DNA of 64,000 bases from CAVRAZ01 sp963719135 (lineage in GTDB: Bacteria; Pseudomonadota; Gammaproteobacteria; DSM-19610), in contig CAVRAZ010000002.1 in assembly GCA_963719135.1 (NCBI GenBank), positions 434,001 to 498,000 on the forward strand, in the 5' to 3' direction. A program made the translations under genes and the position numbers. Position 1 is the stretch's first letter, and every line of letters begins with the position of its first letter. The notes under the pieces were generated by a model. That model was not told the DNA's origin, did no database searches, and worked only from the letters and a program-made list of their open reading frames with translations. Below, piece by piece: positions 49,799 through 58,039 of the stretch.

Positions 49799-52147
49799 AT
49801 GGCAATTGATCCTATCTGCGGCATGACCGTGGACGAATCCTCCGCGCTTTCTGCCGAGCGTGACGGCAAGACCGCCTATTTTTGCAGCGACGACTGTCGG
49901 AAAAAGTTCCTGAGAGCACCGGAAGAAGCAAAACCCGGGGCAATTGTTTGCGAGGCTTGTGAGTCTCTCCCGCCCGCGTCTGCGTCCGGTAACCGTTCGC
50001 CCAAAAAAGCCAACTCCCCAGCGCAGAAATCGATTTACACCTGCCCGATGCACCCCGAAGTGGAGCAGGACAAACCCGGTGCCTGCCCCAAATGCGGCAT
50101 GGCGCTGGAACCGAAGGCGGGGACCGCGGCTGCGGGTGACGAGGAGAACGTTGAGCTGAATGACATGACGAGGCGTTTCTGGATCGGCGCAGCCCTTGCC
50201 TTGCCGGTCTTTCTCCTGGCCATGGCTCACATGATCCCAGGGATGGCAAGTCACGCATGGGTCACTGGCCCCGTCTCGCGCTGGCTGCAGTTTGCCCTCA
50301 CCACCCCCGTGGTCTGGTGGGCGGGCTGGCCGTTTTTCCAGCGCGGCTGGCGCTCTCTGCTGACCCGTCACCTGAACATGTTCACGCTGATCTCCATGGG
50401 CGTCAGCGCCGCCTATCTGTTCAGCGCCGTGGGAATGCTCATGCCCCATCTATTCCCCGCCAGCATGCAGCACCAGGGCAACATCGACATCTACTTCGAG
50501 GCCTCAGCGGTCATCATCGTGCTGGTGCTCCTCGGTCAGGTGCTCGAACTCCGGGCCCGCAGCCGCACCGGTAGCGCCATCAAGGCCTTGCTGAACCTGG
50601 CACCACCCACGGCGCGCCAGGTTTCACCCGATGGCGACGATGTAGTTCCGCTCGAACAGGTGGAGGTTGGCGACTGGTTGCGCGTGGTTCCCGGCGACAA
50701 GGTGCCCGTTGATGGCGAGGTGGTTGAAGGGCATTCCAGCGTCGAAGAGTCGATGGTCACCGGCGAACCCCTGCCGGTGGAAAAGAGCGTCGGCGACAAG
50801 GTGACGGGTGGCACCGTCAATGGTTCAGGCAGCTTTGTCATGCGCGCCGAGCGGATCGGCAACGACACCCTGCTCGGGCAGATCGTCAACATGGTTGCCG
50901 AAGCCCAGCGCAGCCGGGCGCCCATTCAGGGTCTGGCCGACAAGGTTGCCAGCATCTTCGTGCCGTTGGTTCTGGCCGTTGCGCTGATGACCTTCGGCCT
51001 CTGGATGTGGCTGGGGCCCGAGCCCAGGCTCGCGCACGCCATTGTCAACGCAGTCGCGGTCTTGATCATCGCCTGCCCGTGTGCCTTGGGCCTGGCCACG
51101 CCCATGTCCATCATGGTCGGGATCGGACGCGGCGCCCAGGCCGGCGTGCTCGTGAAAAATGCCGAGACGCTGGAACGCCTGGAGAAAGTCACCACCCTGG
51201 TCGTAGACAAGACCGGCACGCTGACCGAGGGCAAGCCAAAACTGATCGATGTCCTGCCGGTGGACGGTTTCGATGCCAAGGCGTTCCTGCATATCGCCGC
51301 CTCACTGGAGCAGAACAGCGAACACCCGCTGGCGGCCGCGATTGTGCAGGGCGCCAAGGAACAAGGGGTCGAGTTGGAGCAGGTGAAAGATTTTCGCTCG
51401 GTGACGGCGGGCGGGGTTCTCGGCAGCGTCGGCGGGCGGGCGGCACTGATCGGAAAACCTGAATTTCTGCGGGACGAAAAGATCGCCGGCCTGGAACTGC
51501 TGGAAGCCTCGGCCGTAAAGCTGCAGGAGGATGGCAAGACCGTGATGTACGTCGCCGTCGATGGCAAACCGGCGGGCATCCTTTCGGTGGCCGATCCAAT
51601 CAAGGCCTCCACTGCCGAAGCCATCGCCGAGCTCCATGACCTCGGCTTGCAAATCGTCATGCTCAGCGGCGACAACCGCCGTACCGCGGCGGCCGTGGCC
51701 AAGGAACTGGGCCTTGATGGGGTGGAAGCGGAAATCGAACCCGCCGGTAAAGTAGCGCATATCAAGAAGCTGGCCGCGACAGGAGCGCATGTGGCCATGG
51801 CCGGCGACGGCATCAACGACGCCCCGGCCTTAAGCGCGGCTGAAGTCGGTATTGCCATGGGCACCGGCACCGATGTGGCCATGCAAAGCGCCGGCATTAC
51901 CCTGGTGAAGGGGGACCTGCGCGGCATTGCCAAGGCCATCAAGCTCAGTCGCGCCACCCTGTGGAATATCCGCCAGAACCTGATCTTCGCCTTTCTCTAC
52001 AACGCCCTGGGTATCCCCCTGGCGGCGGGGGCGCTGTATCCGTTTTTCGGTCTGCTGCTCAGCCCCGTCATTGCCGGCGCGGCGATGAGCCTGAGTTCCG
52101 TCTCGGTCATCGGCAACGCCTTAAGGCTGCGAAATGTGAAGCTGTGA
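49799..52147 (+). CDS. Copper-type P1B ATPase with N-terminal YHS and heavy-metal-binding domains
   Basis: A 782-residue efflux pump. Residues ~1-45 are a YHS domain (DPICGMTVDESS, YFCSDDCRKKFL); ~80-108 are a His/Cys metal-binding module (IYTCPMHPEVEQDKPGACPK). The transporter has eight helices, the actuator motif MVTGEPLPVEK, the membrane metal site ACPCALGLATP, the phosphorylation site DKTGTLT, SEHPLAAAI and GDGINDAPAL. No HMA domain. The CPC site and architecture indicate Cu(I)/Ag(I). All motifs are intact although the flanking genes are damaged; it overlaps the next gene by one base. Confidence 0.95.
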   Translation: MAIDPICGMTVDESSALSAERDGKTAYFCSDDCRKKFLRAPEEAKPGAIVCEACESLPPASASGNRSPKKANSPAQKSIYTCPMHPEVEQDKPGACPKCGMALEPKAGTAAAGDEENVELNDMTRRFWIGAALALPVFLLAMAHMIPGMASHAWVTGPVSRWLQFALTTPVVWWAGWPFFQRGWRSLLTRHLNMFTLISMGVSAAYLFSAVGMLMPHLFPASMQHQGNIDIYFEASAVIIVLVLLGQVLELRARSRTGSAIKALLNLAPPTARQVSPDGDDVVPLEQVEVGDWLRVVPGDKVPVDGEVVEGHSSVEESMVTGEPLPVEKSVGDKVTGGTVNGSGSFVMRAERIGNDTLLGQIVNMVAEAQRSRAPIQGLADKVASIFVPLVLAVALMTFGLWMWLGPEPRLAHAIVNAVAVLIIACPCALGLATPMSIMVGIGRGAQAGVLVKNAETLERLEKVTTLVVDKTGTLTEGKPKLIDVLPVDGFDAKAFLHIAASLEQNSEHPLAAAIVQGAKEQGVELEQVKDFRSVTAGGVLGSVGGRAALIGKPEFLRDEKIAGLELLEASAVKLQEDGKTVMYVAVDGKPAGILSVADPIKASTAEAIAELHDLGLQIVMLSGDNRRTAAAVAKELGLDGVEAEIEPAGKVAHIKKLAATGAHVAMAGDGINDAPALSAAEVGIAMGTGTDVAMQSAGITLVKGDLRGIAKAIKLSRATLWNIRQNLIFAFLYNALGIPLAAGALYPFFGLLLSPVIAGAAMSLSSVSVIGNALRLRNVKL

Positions 52148-53791
52148 TGAAAGCCACCAAACTCATCGTCCAATGCCTGGAAAACGAGGGTGTCGAATAC
52201 ATCTTCGGCGTACCCGGAGAGGAGAACATGGATCTGCTCGATGCCCTGCTCGGCTCTTCCATCCGCTTCGTCATGACCCGCCACGAGCAAGGCGCGGCCT
52301 TCATGGCCGATGTGTACGGCCGCTTGACTGGCAAAGCCGGAGTCTGTCTCGCCACCCTGGGGCCGGGGGCGACCAATCTCATCACCGGCGTGGCCGATGC
52401 CAACATGGACCGTGCGCCGGTGGTGGCGCTTACCGGCCAGGCCGACCGAGACCGGCTGCACAAGGAATCGCACCAGCATCTGGACATCGTCACCCTGTTT
52501 CGCCCGGTAACCAAGTGGAATACCAGCCTGCCCATACCCAACGTCATTCCGGAAGCTTTCCGCAAGGCCTTCAAGCTGGCGCAATCCGAAAAGTCCGGTG
52601 CCACGCACATCGAAATCCCGGAAGACGTGGCCCGCATGGAAACCGACGGCCAGCCGCTGCTGGTGCAATGGCTCCATGCCGGCAGTGCCGCGCCGGAACA
52701 AATCGAGAAGGCCGCGCAGATTGTTTCAAATGCAGCGCACCCTATCGTGCTGGCGGGCAACGGCATCATTCGAGGCCGCGCCTCCGCAGCGCTGCTGCGC
52801 TTCGCCGAAAAGCTCAATATCCCGGTCGCCACGACCTTCATGGCCAAGGGGGTTATTCCCGACACCCATCCGCCTCGCGCTCGGCGCCATCGGACTGCTG
52901 ACGCCGGACTATGTGTTCGGTGAATTCGTGGAGGCGGACGTCGTCATCGCCGTCGGCTACGACATCGTCGAATACGCGCCGCATTCATGGAACCCGGGAC
53001 GCGACAAGAAAATTGTCCATGTGGACATGTCTTTCGCCGAGGTGGACGCGTCGTACATCGTCAACGTCGGCGTGGTGGGCGATATAGCCTCATCGCTCGA
53101 TGCCCTGGCGCAGCGGGCGATGCCGCACACCGCAACGCATCGCTCGCGCTTCCGGCAAATGCTTCACGACGAACTGGAACAGGGTCGTCATGACGCCTCT
53201 TTCCCGCTCAAGCCGCAAAGAATCCTCGCCGACCTCCGCGCGGCGCTAAACGACGACGACATTGTCATCTCGGATGTGGGCGCGCACAAAGTGTGGCTGG
53301 CGCGCCTGTTTCCGTGCCTTCAGCCCAATACCTGCATCATCTCCAACGGTTTTGCCGCCATGGGCATGGCCGTTCCCGGCGCCGTGGCGGCAAAACTGGT
53401 ACACCCCGATCGCCGCGTGGTAGCGGTAACGGGTGACGGCGGTTTCCTGATGAACTCACAGGAATTGGAGACGGCCATCCGCATGGAAACGCCCTTCGTG
53501 GTGCTCGTGTTCAACGACCAAAGCTACGGCCTGATTCGCTGGAAGCAGATGCTGCAGTTCGGCCGGCCAGCCTTCGTCGACTTCAGGAACCCGGATATCG
53601 TGAAATACGCCGAGAGCTTCAACGCCCAAGGCTTTTCCATTGAATCGGCGGACCAGCTGGCCCCCACGCTTCGCACGGCATTGAGCTCGAATCATCTGTC
53701 AATCATCGACTGCCCGGTCGATGTTTCCGAGAACCTTCTACTAACCCAAAGACTCGGCGCGATCAGGTTGCCGACTGGAGAACATTCATGA
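52147..53791 (+). pseudogene. Acetolactate synthase large-subunit-like ThDP enzyme, one-base frameshift
   Basis: A ThDP-dependent enzyme of ~548 residues in two frames. Part 1 (from ATG 52147) has GVPGEENMDLLDALLGSSI, the ThDP Glu in TRHEQGAAFMADVYGRLTGK and ATLGPGATNLITGVADANMD, up to FMAKGVIPDTHP. An extra C near 52871 shifts the frame; LALGAIGLLTPDYVFGEFVE follows, with the ThDP-Mg motif GDGGFLMNSQELETAIRMET and VFNDQSYG. It looks otherwise intact and ends overlapping the phosphoketolase start, so the operon order was ATPase-ALS-like-phosphoketolase. Confidence 0.85.
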
Positions 53792-54046
53792 CCACCAACG
53801 CACTCTCGCCTGAGCTCTTGCACAAGATGGACGCCTACTGGCGCGCCGCCAACTATCTGTCAGTCGGGCAGATCTATCTTTAAGACAATCCGCTGCTGAA
53901 GCGGCCGTTGAAGCTTGAAGATGTCAAGCACATGCTGCTCGGGCACTGGGACACCACCCCCGGGCAGAACTTCATCTACGCGCACCTGAACCGGGTGATC
54001 AAAAAATACGACCTCGACATGATCTACGTTGCCGGCCCAGGCCACC

Positions 54047-54343
54047 GCTGCGCGCCATGGAGAGCGAAGCGAAGGCGCGTAGTCCGCGGTAGGCGTAGGC
54101 GCGGCCGTATGGCCGTAGTGGCGCGGGGCCGAGAGGTCCCAAGCCGGCGGAGGGCGTATGCAAGCGCATCCGACACGCCGTCAAGCCATTTGCGGGAGTG
54201 CTGCGTAGCCAGCGCCGAGCGTGCGACGGTGTGGCGAAGCGGCACGGACGCAGGGCGGCCGGGGCACAATAGGCTGTCGTGACAAGCGAGGGCGAAACGG
54301 TGACTGGGATGTCCCGTTTCGCATCCTGAGCGTCGCGACACAC
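54047..54343. other. Unexplained ~297-bp insert within the phosphoketolase pseudogene
   Basis: Very GC-rich sequence with short palindromes (for example GGCCGTATGGCC) in place of phosphoketolase codons. No ORF, terminal repeat or known element recognised. The target codons are lost, so it is a replacement rather than a clean insertion. Confidence 0.45.
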
Positions 54344-55018
54344 TTGGCGGTGTTCGACAATCCGGATCTGATCGTCGCCTGCGTGGTCGGCGACGGCGAG
54401 GCTGAGACGGGTCCGCTCGCCACTTCCTGGCATTCCAACAAGTTCCTCGATCCGGCCACCGACGGCGCGGTGCTGCCGATCCTGCATCTGAACGGCTACA
54501 AGATTTCCAACCCGACCATCCTCACCCGCATCGAGCACGAGGAACTGGAGCAGCTGCTGCGCGGCTACGGCTGGACGCCCGTCTTCGTCGAGGGCCACGA
54601 GCCCGAGCCGATGCACGAGGCGATGGCCGCGGCGCTCGACGCGGCAGTGGAGCGGATCAGGGAAATCCAGCACGACGCCCGCGTCAACGGCAACCTCACG
54701 CGGCCGCGCTGGCCGATGATCGTGCTCAATTCACCCAAGGGCTGGACCGGCCCGAAGGTGGTCGATGGTTTGCAGATCGAAGGCACGTTCCGTGCGCACC
54801 AGGTGCCGCTCGCCGACCCGCAGACCCATCCGGGACACCTCAAGCTGCTGGAGGACTGGCTCAGGAGCTACCGGCCGCAGGAGCTGTTCGACGAGCAGGG
54901 CCGGCTGATCCCGGAGCTGGCCGAGCTGGCGCCCGAGGGCGAGCGGCGCATGGGCGCGAATCCCCACGCCAACGGCGGCATGCTGCTGCGCGACCTGCGC
55001 ATGCCGGATTTCCGCGAC

Positions 55019-55069
55019 GCATCACCACCAGGTTCATGCACCAGGGCGCAATCAGCACGCCGCACAACC
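55019..55069. repeat. 51-bp inverted copy of a hybE segment
   Basis: The reverse complement of 55019-55069 is identical to hybE 31940-31990 (encoding LCGVLIAPWCMNLVVM). Both flanks differ. It is embedded in phosphoketolase codons between RMPDF and PGAPGVGDTLVFGRFLRD. Confidence 0.85.
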
Positions 55070-55287
55070 CCAAGCCGGGCGCACCCGGCGTCGGCGACAC
55101 GCTCGTGTTCGGGCGCTTCCTGCGCGACGTGGCGAAGCTGAACGCCGAGCAGCGTAATTTCCGGGTCTTCGGCCCCGACGAGACGCTCTCCAACCGCCTG
55201 GGCGCCGTGTTCGAGGCGACCAACCGCCAGAGCAGTGGGTTGTGGTTATCCCGGCGGCGGTGTTTCGTCACCGTCGCCGGGCGCTCT

Positions 55288-56094
55288 TTAAAACAGGCTG
55301 CCTTGTTTACTGACTTCCTCCGGGTCGAGGCCTGAGCGCAGCAGGCCGATGACGATGAAGGTGCGCGGGTGCGCGGCCATCGTCCCCATGATGAAATGCA
55401 GGTTGCGCTGCGGGATGTTCTGGTCGTACTCCTGCTGCATCATCGCCTTCGCGTCTTCTTCGGTCTGGTAGCGGCGCTGGTAGTGGTTGAAGGCGGCCTG
55501 CACCTCCCAGTCATGAATCTGGTGCTTGTGCGGGTGACCGGCGCAGGTGTAGTGGTAGCCGAAACTGTACTTGGGCTTCTCCAGCGGCTTTAACGGGTCT
55601 TCCAGCAGGGAGGTCTGCTCGAAGAGCATCTCGGCGACCTCTTTGTCGTCCTGCGCGCTCTCGGCGGCTTCCCTGATCACGAACTTCAGACTGTCGGGAT
55701 CGGGCTTGATGATGCCGAGGCTGCGGCCGGTGGCTTCGTTCTCGGCCATCAGGTCCTTGAGCGACGGGGCAATGAACGGTGTCCAGAGCCGGACCTTGGC
55801 CGCATCGGCGAGTTTTTTACCGGGCTCCAGCCGATGGATCGAGCCTTCATCGACCCGGTAGCTCTCCGGCCGGGCATCGGCGGCCTTGGTGATGGTCATC
55901 TCGACCAGATCGAAACGATCGAACTGATCCGCCTTGTCGAGCCGCCGGTAACGGATGGGGAACAGCCGTAACAGTTCCTTGCCGTCCTCGGTGGTCCCCG
56001 CGCAGCAGATGGTCTCTTCGTACTTGCTGCTAGACTGGGGAAAGGCTTTTACCAGAATGCGAATACGTCGTTTTAGGTGCTTCCCTTCGCTCAC
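55288..56094 (-). CDS. Conserved hypothetical protein encoded with DUF488
   Basis: A 268-residue soluble protein, starting GTG 56094 (VSEGKHLKRRIRILVKAFP) inside the end of the DUF488 gene (65-base overlap). Segments RLFPIRYRRLDKADQFDRFD, DPDSLKFVIREAAESAQDD, GYHYTCAGHPHKHQIHDWEV and IMGTMAAHPRTFIVIGLLRS suggest a conserved family. I do not know its function; earlier resemblance to Ku was rejected. A Cys/His-rich stretch (YTCAGHPHKHQIHDWE) could bind metal. Confidence 0.7.
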   Translation of the reverse strand: MSEGKHLKRRIRILVKAFPQSSSKYEETICCAGTTEDGKELLRLFPIRYRRLDKADQFDRFDLVEMTITKAADARPESYRVDEGSIHRLEPGKKLADAAKVRLWTPFIAPSLKDLMAENEATGRSLGIIKPDPDSLKFVIREAAESAQDDKEVAEMLFEQTSLLEDPLKPLEKPKYSFGYHYTCAGHPHKHQIHDWEVQAAFNHYQRRYQTEEDAKAMMQQEYDQNIPQRNLHFIMGTMAAHPRTFIVIGLLRSGLDPEEVSKQGSLF

Positions 56095-56536
56095 CCTTCT
56101 TCTCCACGCCGAGGTGAACCGGTTCGAGATCGAGCATCCTGGCCAACTCATTGACCACGGATGCACGATGGCAGGTGGTATGGTCCTTCTCGTAGCACAT
56201 CAAGGCCACGTTACCCTGGATCTCCTGGGTCAGTTGTTCCAGGAGGTCCATCTGCCGGCTCAGGTGTTGATCGTAGTTTCGGAAGAACCGGGTGTAGTCC
56301 CAGTCTTCGCGCAACTGGTGGCGGACGGCCTTGGGTGAACCCAGTTTCTTCTCGTGGCGGTAAGCGATGCCGATATCTGCCAGCGCCTCTTTAAGCGCAG
56401 TCTTGGAAAACCCTTTGCGGCGGGAAATCGGTAGCTCCCGGATATCCAGCAGCACGTTCGTCTTGGCGCGCTTGAGGGTGGCCAGGAAATCGGCCAAATC
56501 CGCGCCTTCGTAGCCGATCGTATAGAGCTTCTTCAT
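56030..56536 (-). CDS. DUF488 family protein
   Basis: A 168-residue protein: MKKLYTIGYEGADLADFLAT and LLDIRELPISRRKGFSK are the DUF488 start, and VALMCYEKDHTTCHRASVVN the conserved Cys/His C-terminal motif. GGAGACACACC precedes the ATG. DUF488 proteins are predicted nucleic-acid-related enzymes without a settled role. Its last ~20 residues overlap the start of the next gene and are probably not conserved. Confidence 0.9.
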   Translation of the reverse strand: MKKLYTIGYEGADLADFLATLKRAKTNVLLDIRELPISRRKGFSKTALKEALADIGIAYRHEKKLGSPKAVRHQLREDWDYTRFFRNYDQHLSRQMDLLEQLTQEIQGNVALMCYEKDHTTCHRASVVNELARMLDLEPVHLGVEKKGERREAPKTTYSHSGKSLSPV

Positions 56537-56757
56537 GGTGTGTCTCCGCTGGCCCCTGGTGACTGTGCCGTGATTTTCCGATTAACCTAAGGGGCTATAT
56601 GCGATATACAAACGTAGTATGTCAAGCGATCGTATTAACGTCCTTGACCGTACCTCTGAACCCGGGTGTGTTGGGAGCGTATAGGAAGAATGGGTATTCG
56701 TGGAATCGTGTGGGTAAATATGCGTCATAAAAGTGCCCTAGAGCCTGGGAACATAGG

Positions 56758-56956
56758 TGTTTCCCGACGCCAGAGCAAGCGAAGCACTGCCGGAAGCGGG
56801 AACGGCATCAGCGTGGGACGGGCAGGGCGGTCAGGGCCTGTCGAACAGGCCTACCTGAGGTGGTGCCCGACGTTCAGGTACTATACTGGGCGTAGTCGTC
56901 GGGGCGTTGATACCCGGATGGGCGGGTATCTTCCGGATGACATCGGGATCTTCGAT
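56758..56956. mobile_element. IS91-family remnant, copy 3 (199 bp)
   Basis: Matches 32851-33049 (and 39163-39361) over its full 199 bases with a few changes, covering the 3' end of the transposase gene and beyond. Its right edge replaces the 5' part of a polX gene. Confidence 0.82.
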
Positions 56957-57680
56957 TCATTCCAGGCACGTCACCGTGGCCAACGGCCTCGACAGGAAGC
57001 GCCTGCTGCAACAGATCAAGGCTATCGACAAGCTCAACGGGAAGCTAGATGATATCGTCATACTCAAATCCATTGAACTCGACATTCTCGAGGACGGCTC
57101 ACTGGACCTGCCAGACAGTGTTCTGAAAGAACTGGATTTAACGGTCTGCTCCGTCCATTACAAGTTCAACCTGTCCCGTCAACAACGGACCGAGCGCATA
57201 CTGCGCGCGATGGACAATCCATTTTTCAACATTTTCGCGCACCCGACGGGACGCCTGATCAACGAGCGTGAACCCTACCAGGTCGACCTGGAAAAGATTA
57301 TGCAGGGCGCCCTGGAACGAGGCTGCTTTCTCGAACTCAACGCCAATCCCGATCGCCTGGACCTGACCGATGACGCCTGTAAGCTTGCCAAGGACATGGG
57401 GCTGAAAGTGTCTATCGCCACCGATGCGCACCGCACTTCCGACCTGGATTACCTGCGCCTTGGCATCGACCAGGCCCGTCGCGGCTGGCTGGAAAAGCAG
57501 GAACGTCATCAACACCCGCTCGTTGAAGCAACTGAAAACCCTGTTGAACAGGGCGTGAATGCGCCAGCGGCTAAAGCCCGGTGGCTTCGCCTCACGGCTA
57601 AAAGCCGGATCGATGCGCCAGCCGGCCGCTGCCCACAGGGCTGCAGATTGCGGGGCAACCGCAAGGCGCTGTGCTTATAG
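56957..57680 (+). pseudogene. PolX-type DNA polymerase, C-terminal PHP domain only
   Basis: After the IS91 edge the frame reads RHVTVANGLDRKRLLQQIKA, KLDDIVILKSIELDILEDGS, SVHYKFNLSRQQRTERILRA, NPFFNIFAHPTGRLINEREP and VSIATDAHRTSDLDYLRLGI. This is the PHP (3'-5' exonuclease) domain of bacterial family X polymerases. The N-terminal polymerase part (~350 residues) is gone. The final ~45 residues (from VEQGVNAPAAK) are not typical of PolX, so the 3' end may also be altered. Confidence 0.82.
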
Positions 57681-57711
57681 CCATGATGCACCGATTCTCT
57701 TGGGGACAGAC

Positions 57712-57897
57712 ATGAGTAACGGCGAACCTGAAATGCCACCCGGCGTTCCTCCCGAGGCGCCGACGCAAGAGCCGCCCCTGGGCATTCCACCGGACAACCC
57801 GCCCGAGGTGCCGGAACCGCCCAGCGAAACGCCGCCGCAGCCGCCCCCTGAAGTTCCGCCGCCACAGGACAACTCAACGCGTCAAGCGCTGCGCTGA
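57712..57897 (+). CDS. Small proline-rich protein
   Basis: A 61-residue protein, about a third Pro, with repeated units such as MPPGVPPEAPTQEPPLGIPP and PPQPPPEVPPP. GGGGACA precedes ATG 57712. Similar short Pro/Glu-rich hypothetical proteins occur in proteobacteria; it is likely disordered. Function unknown. Confidence 0.55.
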   Translation: MSNGEPEMPPGVPPEAPTQEPPLGIPPDNPPEVPEPPSETPPQPPPEVPPPQDNSTRQALR

Positions 57898-58039
57898 CAA
57901 CGGTCTGTCCCCTGTACTCAAGGCAGGTATGCACTGCAACGGCCCGCCTGGCCCACCAGGGCCCTTGCGAGCAGAATGTGGGTGAATCCGGACGGTACTG
58001 TTTCAACAGCACAACACCAGGCCGTTTCCTTAGCACCCG

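Larger units (their letters stand above)
53788..55233 (+). pseudogene. xfp: Phosphoketolase (Xfp), heavily damaged
   Basis: Starts MTTNALSPELLHKMDAYWRA; a TAA stop at 53881 replaces the codon after VGQIYL, then DNPLLKRPLKLEDVKHMLLG continues in frame to DLDMIYVAGPGH. From 54047 to ~54343 unrelated sequence replaces ~68 expected codons. AVFDNPDLIVACVVGDGEAE resumes in another frame and runs to RMGANPHANGGMLLRDLRMP. At 55019-55069 a 51-bp inverted copy of hybE sequence intrudes. NAEQRNFRVFGPDETLSNRL and FEATNRQ end it at ~55233; the C-terminal ~40% is missing. Non-functional. Confidence 0.87.

Noticed and set aside
55288..56166. First thought to be a Ku-type DNA end-binding protein
   Set aside because: Length is close, but none of the Ku core motifs I know are present; neighbour DUF488 points to a different pairing.
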